This document shows positions 18,712-27,396 of a stretch of 64,000 nt of DNA, one piece after another; the stretch's first letter is position 1, and every line of letters starts with the position of its first letter. Under the pieces are notes generated by a model. That model made no database searches. It saw only the letters and a list, made by a program, of their open reading frames with translations, and was not told where the DNA came from. The translations under genes were made by a program, and so were the position numbers. This DNA is from JBOICV01 sp050740255 (lineage in GTDB: Bacteria; Pseudomonadota; Gammaproteobacteria; Nevskiales; JBOICV01), in contig JBOICV010000176.1 of assembly GCA_050740255.1 (NCBI GenBank), positions 1 through 64,000 of the forward strand. Direction: 5' to 3'.

Positions 18712-19611
18712 ATGCGCGTGCGAGTAGTACTGGCGGCACTGCTATTGGGCGCCGGTGCTTTGGCGTCGGCCGCCGATACGAAACTGCCGACCGTCAATAC
18801 CTCGCCGCTGCGCTTTGCGCTGCTCAAAACGGGAACGGCAAAGTCACCGGAAGCGATGGCCGTCAGCGGCGGCCGCTGGTTCACGCAGGCCAGCTTCGTG
18901 CATTCCGCGGTCTATGTGCAGCACCCCACGGGCAGCTTTCTATACGACACCGGACTCGGCGCGCAGGTTGATGCCCAGTTCAAGGCCGAGATGCCTTGGT
19001 GGGCCAAACCCCTGATGCCGTACGAAGTAGATTCGCCCGCGCGTCAGCAGCTCGCGGATGCGAAGCTGCCGCTGCCGGAGCGGATTTTTCTGTCGCATGG
19101 ACACTGGGATCACGTCAGCGGCCTGATTGATTTCCCGGATGCCGAAATCTGGATCACGGCGGAGGAAAAGAATTTTCTGGCTACCGGCAAGCCACCCGCG
19201 GTACTGCCGTCACAGGTCAATGCACCGCAACTGCGCTGGCGGCAGTTTGAACTGCTCGGTCCAAGCTATGCCGGCTTTGCACAAAGCCTGGATGTATTCG
19301 GCGACGGCAGCGCGATACTGGTGGGCATGCCGGGCCATACGCCGGGTTCGCTCGGCCTGTTTCTGACCAGCGTGTCGGGCAAGCACTACTTCTTTATCGG
19401 CGACACCGCCTGGCATTTGCGCGGCGTGACCCACGAGTCGCCCAAATTCCCGGTGGCGCGCAAGTTGGCGGATAGCGATCCCACCGCCACCTTGGCATTG
19501 CTAAAGCAAATCCACGCGCTGCAACTGGCCAATCCGGACTTGATCGTGGTGCCGGCGCATGATGCCGCGGTGCAGGACGCGGTCGGCTATTTCCCGAATT
19601 GGGTGGAGTAG
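18712..19611 (+). CDS. Periplasmic metallo-beta-lactamase-fold hydrolase
   Basis: 299 residues with a signal peptide (VVLAALLLGAGALASAA). The zinc site motif HGHWDH is present (LSHGHWDHVSGLIDFPDAEI), with further ligands in GMPGHTPGSLGLF and FFIGDTAWHLRG and a late histidine in VVPAHDAA. The arrangement resembles lactonase or glyoxalase II-like enzymes of the N-acyl homoserine lactonase branch, but the substrate is unknown. It follows the SYLF gene by 14 bases, so it is likely co-transcribed. Confidence 0.85.
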   Translation: MRVRVVLAALLLGAGALASAADTKLPTVNTSPLRFALLKTGTAKSPEAMAVSGGRWFTQASFVHSAVYVQHPTGSFLYDTGLGAQVDAQFKAEMPWWAKPLMPYEVDSPARQQLADAKLPLPERIFLSHGHWDHVSGLIDFPDAEIWITAEEKNFLATGKPPAVLPSQVNAPQLRWRQFELLGPSYAGFAQSLDVFGDGSAILVGMPGHTPGSLGLFLTSVSGKHYFFIGDTAWHLRGVTHESPKFPVARKLADSDPTATLALLKQIHALQLANPDLIVVPAHDAAVQDAVGYFPNWVE

Positions 19612-19674
19612 CGCGCTTCTGGTTGCCGAAGCTTGGCAGTATGCTGTCCTTGTCTCGCGTAAAACGACGCCGCC

Positions 19675-20685
19675 ATGATTGTCGAAAGTCAGTTCCATCC
19701 GGTTCCATGGCTCAAGAACCGCCATCTGCAGACGATTAGTGCGGCCTCGCTACGGCCGCGTCCCGCGCTGCGTTACCGAATCGAGCGCCTCGAATTACCC
19801 GACAGCGATTTCGTGGATCTGGCTTGGACCGATCACGACCGCGAACCCGGAACCCCCATCGTCGTCATCCTGCACGGCCTGACCGGCTCGATAGAATCCA
19901 AATACGCGCGCGGCCTGATGAATGCGGTGCATGCGCTCGGCTGGCGCGCGGTGATGATGCAGTTCCGCGGCCAGAGCGGCGAGCCGAACCGCCTGGCGCG
20001 CAGCTACCACTCCGGTGAGACAGGCGATCTGGACTTCCTGGTGCGCGACCTCAAGCGCCGCGAGCCGCGCACGCCCTTGGCAACCGTAGGTTACTCGCTG
20101 GGCGGAAACGTCTTGCTGAAGTGGCTGGGTGAGCAGGGCGCCAACGCGCCGGTCGAAACCGCGGTGGCGGTGTCGGTGCCCTTCGATCTGGACTTATGTG
20201 CGCGTTCGATCCGGCGCGGTTTCTCGCGCACTTACCAGACGCGGCTGCTGCGTATGATGCGGCGCGCGGTGCGGACCAAGTTCCGCTGGATGACCGCGCC
20301 GATTCCGCTGCCGAACTTAAGCAAGCTCAACGACTTTTATGCTTTCGACAACGCCATTACTGCGCCGCTGCACGGTTTTCGCGACGTGCAGCACTATTAC
20401 GAAGCATGCAGCAGCATGAAATATCTGAAGACGATCCGCGTGCCGACCCTTATCATTCACGCCGCGGACGATCCCTTCATGTCACCGGCGGTGGTACCCT
20501 CGCCCGAAGCTTTGTCCGACAAGATCCGATTCGAGTTGTCGGCGCACGGTGGGCACGTCGCTTTCATCGCCGCGCGTCCTGGCGGCCGACCTTATTTCTG
20601 GCTGGAAGAGCGCATCCCCGCGCATTTGCGCGAGTATTTGCCGATAGCGGACTCCTGGTCGCCGGCGCTGGCGGGCGCGGGTTGA
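19675..20685 (+). CDS. YheT-family alpha/beta hydrolase
   Basis: 336 residues of the YheT/ABHD-type hydrolase family. Features are FHPVPWLKNRHLQTI at the N-terminus (PxWLxNxHLQT is the family signature), the oxyanion segment VVILHGLTGSIES, QFRGQSGEPNRLARSYHSGE, the nucleophile elbow VGYSLGGNVLLKWLGE, the acid in IHAADDPFM and the histidine in SAHGGHVAFI. A role as an esterase is inferred. It is followed after three bases by the TfoX-N gene. Confidence 0.9.
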   Translation: MIVESQFHPVPWLKNRHLQTISAASLRPRPALRYRIERLELPDSDFVDLAWTDHDREPGTPIVVILHGLTGSIESKYARGLMNAVHALGWRAVMMQFRGQSGEPNRLARSYHSGETGDLDFLVRDLKRREPRTPLATVGYSLGGNVLLKWLGEQGANAPVETAVAVSVPFDLDLCARSIRRGFSRTYQTRLLRMMRRAVRTKFRWMTAPIPLPNLSKLNDFYAFDNAITAPLHGFRDVQHYYEACSSMKYLKTIRVPTLIIHAADDPFMSPAVVPSPEALSDKIRFELSAHGGHVAFIAARPGGRPYFWLEERIPAHLREYLPIADSWSPALAGAG

Positions 20686-20688
20686 GCG

Positions 20689-21063
20689 ATGAGCGGCAAC
20701 TGGCTGCACGAAGTATTTGAGGCGGTGGTGCCGAGCGGCCCCGGCATTACGCGGCGGCGTATGTTCGGTTTCCACTGCGCCTTCCTGAGCGGCAATCTGT
20801 TCTGCGGCCATAGTCAGCAGACCTTCATGCTGCGCCTGAGCGAAACGGATCGAGTGGGATTGCTGGCCTTGCCGGGCAGCGCACTGTTTGAGCCAAAAGC
20901 AGGCTTCGTGATGCGCGAGTACGTGGTGCCCGCGCCGGAGTTACTGGAAGATTTGGATCGTTTACGCAGTTGGGTTAACAAGTCGCTCAGCTACGCGGCC
21001 AGCCTGGCGCCGAAGCCGCGCAAAACGCGCCAGACCACTAGACGTCCACGGCGCGTGGCATGA
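20689..21063 (+). CDS. TfoX N-terminal-domain protein
   Basis: 124 residues forming only the TfoX/Sxy N-terminal domain: RRRMFGFHCAFLSGNLFCGH, MLRLSETDRVGLLALPGSAL, FEPKAGFVMREYVVPAPELL, then DRLRSWVNKSLSYAASLAPK and a basic tail (KPRKTRQTTRRPRRVA). Stand-alone TfoX-N proteins are widespread and their role is not established; a competence function should not be assumed. It overlaps the next gene by ATGA. Confidence 0.8.
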   Translation: MSGNWLHEVFEAVVPSGPGITRRRMFGFHCAFLSGNLFCGHSQQTFMLRLSETDRVGLLALPGSALFEPKAGFVMREYVVPAPELLEDLDRLRSWVNKSLSYAASLAPKPRKTRQTTRRPRRVA

Positions 21064-22013
21064 GCGCAAGCGCTGACACGGGCAACCTGGCCCGCATACT
21101 GCAAATCCTGCTCGGCGCAGAAATCGCGCTCGCTTTGTTCATCGCCTGGCTGTGCTGGCTGTCGTTGCTACCCGGTAAGGCGATGCTGGTGTGGGCGCTG
21201 ACGCCTTATGTGCTGATCCGCGCGGGAATTCTGGCGCGCGGTTTCCAGCTGGCCTATAAACACCGTTCGCCGCTCAGCGCCCAGCATCGGCCGAGCCCTT
21301 TGAGCTGGGCGCGCGTGGTGGTGGGTGAATACGTCGCCGTGCTGATGCACTACTCGGGCCTGCTGCCCTTCGAGCAGTGGCTGCTACCGTCCGCACCGCA
21401 ACCGGCTTTTTCCGGCAAGGGCGTGCCGGTGGTGCTGGTGCATGGTTTCTGCAGCAACCGGGCCTGCTGGTACTTTTTCGCACGCTGGCTGCACAAACTG
21501 GGTGTCGGGCCGATTTATGCGGTAAGCCTGGAACCGCTGCTGGGCACCATCGAGGACAATGCGACCCGGCTGGCGCCGCTCATCGAACAGATTTGCGAGA
21601 CCAGCAAGCATCCGAAAGTGATGCTGGTCGGGCACGATATCGGCGGGCTTGTTGGGCGCGCACTTGTTCACTCCAGCTTTGGTGTCAAGCGTCTGGCGCG
21701 CGTCGTCACGCTGGGCAGCCCGCATCACGGCAGCATGGTGATTGAGGGCATTCAACAATACGGCGAAAATCTGCGACAGATCACGCTCAAGAGCAACTGG
21801 ACCGAACGCATGAGCGTGTTTGAACGCGCGCCCAGCCCGGTGCCGATCACCAGCCTGATCTCGCCGCAGGACGAGGTGATTGCGCCGCAGACCAGCGCGG
21901 TGCTGCGCTATCCCAATGCGCAGAATCTGGTGCTCAAAGGCATCGGCCACTACGAGATGTTGCTGTCGCGCAAAGTCGTGCGCATGGTCGCCCAAGTATT
22001 GCAGCAAGTCTGA
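21060..22013 (+). CDS. Membrane-anchored lipase-like alpha/beta hydrolase
   Basis: 317 residues. Two N-terminal hydrophobic helices (ILLGAEIALALFIAWLCWLS, AMLVWALTPYVLIRAGILA) precede a lipase fold with VPVVLVHGFCSNRACWYFFA, the nucleophile region MLVGHDIGGLVGRALVHS (GHDIGG, in which Asp stands at the Ser position of GxSxG), VVTLGSPHHGS, TSLISPQDEVIAP and GIGHYEML. The Asp in place of the nucleophile Ser is seen in some lipase relatives and questions classical hydrolysis. It belongs to a tight operon with the TfoX-N and YheT genes. Confidence 0.8.
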   Translation: MSASADTGNLARILQILLGAEIALALFIAWLCWLSLLPGKAMLVWALTPYVLIRAGILARGFQLAYKHRSPLSAQHRPSPLSWARVVVGEYVAVLMHYSGLLPFEQWLLPSAPQPAFSGKGVPVVLVHGFCSNRACWYFFARWLHKLGVGPIYAVSLEPLLGTIEDNATRLAPLIEQICETSKHPKVMLVGHDIGGLVGRALVHSSFGVKRLARVVTLGSPHHGSMVIEGIQQYGENLRQITLKSNWTERMSVFERAPSPVPITSLISPQDEVIAPQTSAVLRYPNAQNLVLKGIGHYEMLLSRKVVRMVAQVLQQV

Positions 22014-22026
22014 TCCGGGCTGAACT

Positions 22027-23139
22027 TTGCCCGATCTCGCGGTCATTATCCCGACGCTGAACGAAGCGCGACAACTGCCGCGCCTGCTGACCCTGCTGAA
22101 CCGGCAAACCGGCCTGCGGCTGAAAATCATTGTGGCCGATGGCGGTTCGAGCGATGGCACGCCGATTCAGGCGCAGACTGCGGGGGTAATCTTGGTGCGC
22201 AGCGCAGCCGGCCGCGGACGCCAGATGAACGCCGGCGCGCAGCGCGCCAGCACGGCTTATCTGCTATTTCTGCACGCGGACTCCTATTGCGAGGCGCCTG
22301 ACACGCTGGCCCAGGCACTGGCCGCCCTGAAGCATGCGCAGCAGAACGCGAGTCAAGAGCGCATTGCCGGCCATTTTCCGCTGCGCTTCGATCGAAGTGA
22401 CCCAGCGGCTCACCGATTCGGCTACCGTTACATGGAAGAAAAAAGCGCACTCAACCGGCCCTATTGCCAGAACGGCGACCAGGGTTTGCTGTTGTCATCC
22501 GGCTATTTTCGCGAGCTCGGCGGCTTTGACGAGTCGCTGCCGTTTTTCGAGGATTTACGCATGGCCGAGCGCATTCATGCGACGGGTCGCTGGATCACGC
22601 TGCCGGGCGTGTTGCACAGCTCTGCCCGCCGCTTAGAACAAGAAGGCTGGCTCGCGCGTTACCGGCTAATGGGTTTGATGGTCGCTGCGCACGGTATGAG
22701 CTTGCAGCAGTTTTTTCAGCGCGCGCCGCAGCTTTATCAACAGCATAATCACTCCGGCCGCCTGCTGCTAAGCCCCTATTTGCGACTGTTTCGTGAGATC
22801 GCACATGAGCTTGGCGGGCGTGCAACTTGGGAACATCTGCTGCGGCTAGGACACTTCAGCCGCCGGCATTGGTGGCAGTTGTTCTTCTTGGCGGACGTAG
22901 CGCTGCGGCGCTGGCTCGGACCCGACCGTTATCCGACGCTGAAGTTTTACGACCGGGTAATTTATCCGATAACGGCCAACCGCCTGGGAGATGTCATCAC
23001 AGCGGTTCTAGCGTGGCTATACGGCATGGGCTGGCTTCGCCTAAGCTTCGCGTTTCGAGAACGGCGGCTGCTAAATCACGACGTGCATAAAGAGAAAATT
23101 CCCCCTCCCCCTGCGGGAGGGGGCGAGGGGGAGGGGTAG
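22027..23139 (+). CDS. TIGR04283-type glycosyltransferase
   Basis: A family 2 glycosyltransferase, 370 residues. The N-terminal GT-A domain is clear: LAVIIPTLNEARQLPRLLTL, KIIVADGGSSDGTPIQAQTA, SAAGRGRQMNAGAQRASTAY, LLFLHADSYCEAPDTLAQAL (DxD-type LHAD), PYCQNGDQGLLLSSGYFREL and FEDLRMAERIHATGR. This family usually ends near residue 230; here about 130 additional residues follow. The last 12 residues (PPPPAGGGEGEG) are encoded by an intergenic-type G/C repeat into which the gene reads. The start is a TTG at 22027. Confidence 0.85.
   Translation: MPDLAVIIPTLNEARQLPRLLTLLNRQTGLRLKIIVADGGSSDGTPIQAQTAGVILVRSAAGRGRQMNAGAQRASTAYLLFLHADSYCEAPDTLAQALAALKHAQQNASQERIAGHFPLRFDRSDPAAHRFGYRYMEEKSALNRPYCQNGDQGLLLSSGYFRELGGFDESLPFFEDLRMAERIHATGRWITLPGVLHSSARRLEQEGWLARYRLMGLMVAAHGMSLQQFFQRAPQLYQQHNHSGRLLLSPYLRLFREIAHELGGRATWEHLLRLGHFSRRHWWQLFFLADVALRRWLGPDRYPTLKFYDRVIYPITANRLGDVITAVLAWLYGMGWLRLSFAFRERRLLNHDVHKEKIPPPPAGGGEGEG
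23101..23138. repeat. G/C hairpin repeat at a gene end
   Basis: CCCCTCCCCC and GGGAGGGGG arms form a hairpin from 23101 to 23122, followed by GGGGGAGGGG. Related pyrimidine-arm/purine-arm elements occur at 33104-33144, 43355-43415 and 55425-55494. This copy supplies the last codons and the stop of the glycosyltransferase. Confidence 0.6.
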
Positions 23140-23169
23140 TCTCGCCCAGATGCACGAGCCGGAATTGCC

Positions 23170-24354
23170 ATGCCTGTCTCTATAGGTACACCGCTGTCGC
23201 CGACGGCGACCAAAGTCCTGTTTCTCGGTTCGGGCGAACTGGGCAAGGAAGTGGTGATCGAGCTGCAGCGCTTGGGGGTAGAGGTCATCGCGGTTGACCG
23301 CTACGCCAACGCGCCGGCGATGCAGCTTGCGCACCGCAGCCACGTCGTGAATATGCTCGACGGCCGCGCGCTGAGACGGGTGATTGAACAGGAAAAACCC
23401 GACCTGGTCGTACCGGAGATTGAGGCGATTGCCACCGACACTCTGCTCGAGCTGGAACAGGAAGGCGTTAAGGTCATTCCCACCGCCCGTGCCGCGCGCT
23501 TAACCATGAACCGCGAAGGCATCCGCCGCCTGGCCGCGGAAGAATTGCAATTACCGACCTCGCCCTATCGCTTCGCCGCTACGAAGGAAGAATATCTGGC
23601 GGCGATCGGACAAGTCGGCACGCCTTGTGTGGTGAAGCCCATCATGTCGTCCTCCGGCAAGGGCCAGAGCGTGGTCAAGACGACGGCTGACGCAGATAAG
23701 GCCTGGGATTACGCGCAGACGGGCGGCCGCGCCGGGCAGGGCCGGGTGATTGTCGAGGGCTTTATCCAGTTCGACTACGAAATCACCCTGCTGACGGTGC
23801 GGCACGCCGGCGGTACGAGTTTCTGTGCGCCGATCGGCCATTTGCAGATAGATGGCGACTATCGCGAGTCCTGGCAGCCGCAGCCGATGTCGGAAAAGGC
23901 GCGGGCCGAAGCCGAGCGCATCGCGCGCGCGGTCACCGACAATCTGGGCGGCCGCGGCATTTTCGGCGTGGAATTGTTCGTAAAGGGCCAGCAGGTCTGG
24001 TTCAGCGAAGTCTCACCGCGCCCGCATGATACCGGTCTGGTCACGCTGATCTCGCAGGATTTATCCGAGTTCGCGCTGCATGCGCGCGCGATTCTCGGCC
24101 TGCCGATTCCGAATATCCGCCAGCATGGGCCGAGCGCCTCGGCGGCGCTGCTGGTACATGGCAGCTCGCAGCAAGTACGTTTTCACGGGCTGGATGGCGC
24201 GCTCGCGGAAAGCGACACGCAGCTACGCTTGTTCGGCAAACCGGAAGTGCAAGGCCACCGGCGCATGGGTGTCGCGCTGGCGCGCGGTGGCACAATCGAA
24301 GACGCACGCGCCAGGGCGATACGCGCGATGCAGGCCGTCCGCGCGGAGCTGTAG
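23170..24354 (+). CDS. purT: Formate-dependent phosphoribosylglycinamide formyltransferase
   Basis: PurT makes formyl-GAR from GAR, formate and ATP in purine synthesis. The 394 residues match the usual length. Signatures: [79 protein letters not shown], then the ATP-grasp region [32 protein letters not shown] and [14 protein letters not shown]. The gene is followed with no gap by mtgA. Confidence 0.96.
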   Translation: MPVSIGTPLSPTATKVLFLGSGELGKEVVIELQRLGVEVIAVDRYANAPAMQLAHRSHVVNMLDGRALRRVIEQEKPDLVVPEIEAIATDTLLELEQEGVKVIPTARAARLTMNREGIRRLAAEELQLPTSPYRFAATKEEYLAAIGQVGTPCVVKPIMSSSGKGQSVVKTTADADKAWDYAQTGGRAGQGRVIVEGFIQFDYEITLLTVRHAGGTSFCAPIGHLQIDGDYRESWQPQPMSEKARAEAERIARAVTDNLGGRGIFGVELFVKGQQVWFSEVSPRPHDTGLVTLISQDLSEFALHARAILGLPIPNIRQHGPSASAALLVHGSSQQVRFHGLDGALAESDTQLRLFGKPEVQGHRRMGVALARGGTIEDARARAIRAMQAVRAEL

Positions 24355-25074
24355 GTGCTAAAAAAAGTCCGCCTAAATTTCGACTGGGAACGCTGGCTCG
24401 GCCGGCTGGTGCTGATTCTGCTGCTCACACCGGCTTTACTGGTGGGTGCCTTGCGCTGGATCAATCCGCCGATCACGAGCTTCATGATTGGCGCCAAGTG
24501 GGACTTGACGCGGAGCGGCGAGAAGAATGCCGCCATCCGCTACCGCTGGGTGAACTATGAACGCATCGCGCCGGCCGCACGGCTGGCCGTTATCGCGGCC
24601 GAAGATCAGAACTTCGCGACGCACCGCGGCTTCGACTGGCAGGCGATAGGCAAGGCCATGCAGCACAACCCAAAAAGCCAGCGCATGAAGGGCGCCAGCA
24701 CCATCAGCCAGCAGGTCGCCAAGAACCTGTTCCTGTGGGAGCGGCGCAGTTGGCTGCGCAAAGGTATCGAGGCCTATTTCACACTGTGGATCGAGTGGCT
24801 CTGGCCCAAGCAGCGCATTCTGGAGGTTTATCTGAATACCGCGCAGTTTGACGCGCGCACCTTCGGCGTCGGCGCCGCGGCCCAGCGTTTTTTCGGTCGC
24901 CCCGCCGCAAGTCTGAGTTACGCGCAGGCGGCGCTGTTGGCGGCGGTGCTGCCGGCGCCCAGGCGGCTGAGCGCGGCAGAACCGTCAGACTATGTGGAAG
25001 ACCGCCAGGACTGGATTCTGGGCCAGATGCGCCGGCTCGGCAGCCAGACGCTCGCGGCGGTGGAACAGGACTGA
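24355..25074 (+). CDS. mtgA: Monofunctional peptidoglycan glycosyltransferase
   Basis: MtgA polymerises lipid II into glycan strands. The 239 residues have one N-terminal transmembrane helix (LVLILLLTPALLVGALRWI) and a GT51 domain: LAVIAAEDQNFATHRGFDWQ (catalytic Glu in EDQ.F..H.G), KGASTISQQVAKNLFLWERR (second Glu position and QQ motif), KGIEAYFTLWIEWLWPKQRI, EVYLNTAQFDARTFGVGAAA and AALLAAVLPAPRRL. The start is a GTG directly after the purT stop. Confidence 0.95.
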   Translation: MLKKVRLNFDWERWLGRLVLILLLTPALLVGALRWINPPITSFMIGAKWDLTRSGEKNAAIRYRWVNYERIAPAARLAVIAAEDQNFATHRGFDWQAIGKAMQHNPKSQRMKGASTISQQVAKNLFLWERRSWLRKGIEAYFTLWIEWLWPKQRILEVYLNTAQFDARTFGVGAAAQRFFGRPAASLSYAQAALLAAVLPAPRRLSAAEPSDYVEDRQDWILGQMRRLGSQTLAAVEQD

Positions 25075-25105
25075 GTCAAGCACCTGGGTAGCCAGTGTCT
25101 CGGTT

Positions 25106-25175
25106 CGCCCCTTCGACTTCAGCCCCGTTCGTCCTGAGCCCTTCGACACGCCTGTCCTGAGCTTGTCAAAGGGGG
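25106..25175. repeat. CCCTTCGA/CCTGAGC intergenic repeat
   Basis: Two CCCTTCGAC units with CCTGAGC cores form an imperfect inverted pair ending in CTTGTCAAAGGGG. It is the same family as 12184-12248. It begins the 290-base gap between mtgA and the dehydratase gene. Confidence 0.5.
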
Positions 25176-25193
25176 CCCCTCCTACAAAAACGG

Positions 25194-25273
25194 TGTAGGA
25201 GCGGCTGTAGGAGCGGCTTCAGCCGCGATCCTTCGCATCACCAGGCAAGATCGGGGCTAAAGCCCCTCCTACA
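25194..25273. repeat. REP cluster (three copies)
   Basis: A truncated TGTAGGAGCGGC (25194-25205) abuts a full copy of the REP with a TTCA loop (25206-25228). An inverted copy with GGGGCT/AGCCCC arms ends in CTCCTACA (25251-25273). Head-to-head pairing of this kind is typical for REP doublets. The same element opens the window at 4-26. Confidence 0.75.
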
Positions 25274-25363
25274 AAAGACGATGGGTTAGGGGAGTGGACT
25301 CCAGGGCCGGCTAAGCGCACGCTGATTGGCTAAACTTTGTCTGAGGCTAAGCGGAGACTCGCC

Positions 25364-26923
25364 ATGCACGCGGTCGTGAAACAAGCCAAGTTACCGCGCC
25401 GGATTGAGGCCGGCGCGGATTACATCGAAAGTCTGCGCGGACGGGGCCTTAAGGTTTATCTGTTCGGTGAGTTGGTAGCGGAGCCAGTGGATCATCCAAT
25501 GATCCGTCCCTCGATCAACGCCATCGCCGCGACTTATGATCTGGCGCGCTCCAATCCCGAGCTCGCCTCGGTGATTTCACCTTTCACCGGCGAGCGCGTG
25601 AGCCGCTTCCTGCACGTCTGCACGAGTGCGGACGACCTGGTGCTGCAGAACAAGATGCAGCGCCGGCTGGGCCAGCTCACCGGCACCTGTTTCCAGCGCT
25701 GCGTGGGCATGGATGCCTTCAACTCGCTCTACTCAGTCACTTACGAAATGGACGAAAAGCATGGCACGCCTTATCACGGCCGCATGAAGGCGTTTCTCAC
25801 GCAAATGCACCGCGGCAATTTCGTGGTCGGCGGCGCGATGACCGACGTCAAGGGGGACCGCGGTCTGCCACCGCACCAGCAGAAAGATCCGGACTTGTTC
25901 GTACACATCGCCAAGCGCGACGACAAGGGCATCTACCTCACCGGCGCCAAGGCGCATCAGACCGGCTGCATCAATTCGCACTGGATGGTGGTGATGCCCA
26001 CCCTGCGTCTGGGTCCGAAGGACAAGGACTACGCGGTGGTCGGTGCGGTGCCGGTGGATGCGCCGGGTATCACCTACGTCTACGGCCGCCAGTCCTGCGA
26101 TACGCGCAGCATGGAAGGCGGCACGCTCGACGCCGGCAACGCGAACTACAGCGGTCAGGAGGCGATGGTCATACTCGACAAGGTCTTCATCCCGCACGAA
26201 CTGGTATTCATGGATGGCGAAACCGACTTCGCGGCGATGCTGGTGGAGCGTTTCACCACTTATCACCGGCGCAGTTACGTCTGCAAAACCGGCGTCGGCG
26301 ACGTGCTGATCGGTGCGGCGGCGCAGGCGGCCGAGTACAACGGCGCCGATCAAGCCTCGCACGTGAAAGACAAGCTGGTGCAGATGACGCACCTCAACGA
26401 AACCATTTACGGCACCGGCATCGCCTCCAGCTACCAGGGCAAAGCGACCCGATCCGGCGCCTGGATCAACGACGAGATGCTGGCCAATGTCTGCAAACAC
26501 CACGTCACCAAGATGCCCTACGAGATTGGCCGCATCGCGCAGGATCTGGGCGGCGGCCTGGTCGCGACCATGCCGTCGGAGAAGGATCTCAACCATCCGG
26601 CGATCGGCAAGCTGCTGAAGAAATACCTGAAGGGCAAGGCCGAGGTGCCGACGATGAGCCGGCTGCGGGTGCTGCGCCTGATCGAGAACATGACGCTGGG
26701 CCGCAACGCGGTGGGTTATCTCACCGAGTCCATGCACGGCGCCGGTTCGCCGCAGGCCCAGCGCATCCAGATCGCACGCGCCATGCAACTCGAATATAAA
26801 AAGCGCCTGGCACGCGTCCTCGCCGGCATCGAGGAGTGCCCCTCGCCGGACCAAACCGCTGAGGAATTGAGCGGTTATTTCGCCGAAGTCTTCAAGCTGC
26901 CGAACCAGCCGGACGCGTTGTGA
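25364..26923 (+). CDS. 4-hydroxybutyryl-CoA dehydratase-like flavoprotein
   Basis: A member of the 4-hydroxyphenylacetate hydroxylase/4-hydroxybutyryl-CoA dehydratase superfamily, 519 residues from the ATG at 25364 (GGAG seven bases upstream). The clostridial dehydratase AbfD binds a 4Fe-4S cluster through Cys99, Cys103, His292 and Cys299. Here C109 and C113 (GTCFQRCVG) and H301 with C307 (HRRSYVCKTG) occupy the equivalent places, with Gln111, the Lys after the last Cys and the Glu in TESMHGAGSPQAQR also kept. The spacing between His and the last Cys is six rather than seven. Likely reaction: 4-hydroxybutyryl-CoA to crotonyl-CoA, or vinylacetyl-CoA isomerisation. It stands alone with no obvious pathway neighbours. 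Confidence 0.82.
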   Translation: MHAVVKQAKLPRRIEAGADYIESLRGRGLKVYLFGELVAEPVDHPMIRPSINAIAATYDLARSNPELASVISPFTGERVSRFLHVCTSADDLVLQNKMQRRLGQLTGTCFQRCVGMDAFNSLYSVTYEMDEKHGTPYHGRMKAFLTQMHRGNFVVGGAMTDVKGDRGLPPHQQKDPDLFVHIAKRDDKGIYLTGAKAHQTGCINSHWMVVMPTLRLGPKDKDYAVVGAVPVDAPGITYVYGRQSCDTRSMEGGTLDAGNANYSGQEAMVILDKVFIPHELVFMDGETDFAAMLVERFTTYHRRSYVCKTGVGDVLIGAAAQAAEYNGADQASHVKDKLVQMTHLNETIYGTGIASSYQGKATRSGAWINDEMLANVCKHHVTKMPYEIGRIAQDLGGGLVATMPSEKDLNHPAIGKLLKKYLKGKAEVPTMSRLRVLRLIENMTLGRNAVGYLTESMHGAGSPQAQRIQIARAMQLEYKKRLARVLAGIEECPSPDQTAEELSGYFAEVFKLPNQPDAL

Positions 26924-27084
26924 TCCGGTCCATCCGCAAGATCAGCTTGATTTTTTTGCGGGTTTCCCTCGGAAAATCGAGGTTGGTCAAAATATGACCA
27001 GATTGACTTAGGCGGCAGCACGCCGTAGTTTTGCGCGGTCTGATTCCAGTTGGGGCGGACGTATCTACTTAATGAGGAGACGAT

Positions 27085-27345
27085 ATGGCAAAGCGTAAAC
27101 CGAGCGCGGCATTCATGAAGCCCATGACGCCCAGCTCATCGCTGGCGGCGGTGGTCGGGTCCAAACCCCTGCCTCGCACCGAGGTGACCAAGAAGCTGTG
27201 GGCGTACATCAAGAAGAACGGATTGCAGGACAAGAAGAACAGGCGGAACATCAATGCCGACGCCGCACTCAAGGCGGTCTTCGGCGGCAAGGGCACCGTG
27301 AACATGTTTGAGATGACCAAGCTGGTCAACAAGCACCTGAGCTAA
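27085..27345 (+). CDS. SWIB/MDM2-domain protein
   Basis: An 86-residue protein that is almost entirely a SWIB domain: MTPSSSLAAVVGSKPLPRTE, VTKKLWAYIKKNGLQDKKNR, RNINADAALKAVFGGKGTVN, MFEMTKLVNKHLS. SWIB domains were described in eukaryotic chromatin remodellers; stand-alone copies occur in Chlamydia and many proteobacteria, with no firm function. A basic N-terminus (MAKRKPS) suits nucleic-acid binding. A strong GAGGAG site lies seven bases upstream. Confidence 0.9.
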   Translation: MAKRKPSAAFMKPMTPSSSLAAVVGSKPLPRTEVTKKLWAYIKKNGLQDKKNRRNINADAALKAVFGGKGTVNMFEMTKLVNKHLS

Positions 27346-27365
27346 GCGCGTTCTTTATACTGGAC

Positions 27366-27396
27366 GGAGGCGTGAGCCTGACGGCTCACGTCCTCC
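27366..27396. terminator. Hairpin between convergent genes
   Basis: GGAGG-GTGAGCC and GGCTCAC-TCCTCC arms with a TGAC loop and one bulged base form a strong hairpin. It overlaps the last codons of the minus-strand hydrolase and follows the SWIB gene by 20 bases. There is no U tract, so it may act as a transcript-end stabiliser rather than as an intrinsic terminator. Confidence 0.45.

Noticed and set aside
20689..21063. TfoX-N protein as a competence regulator
   Set aside because: Only the N-terminal domain is present and no other competence gene is nearby; the domain alone does not support that role.
26935..26970. Possible terminator after the dehydratase gene (GATCAGCTTGATTTTTTT)
   Set aside because: A T tract is present, but the stem is only about four base pairs, too weak to call.
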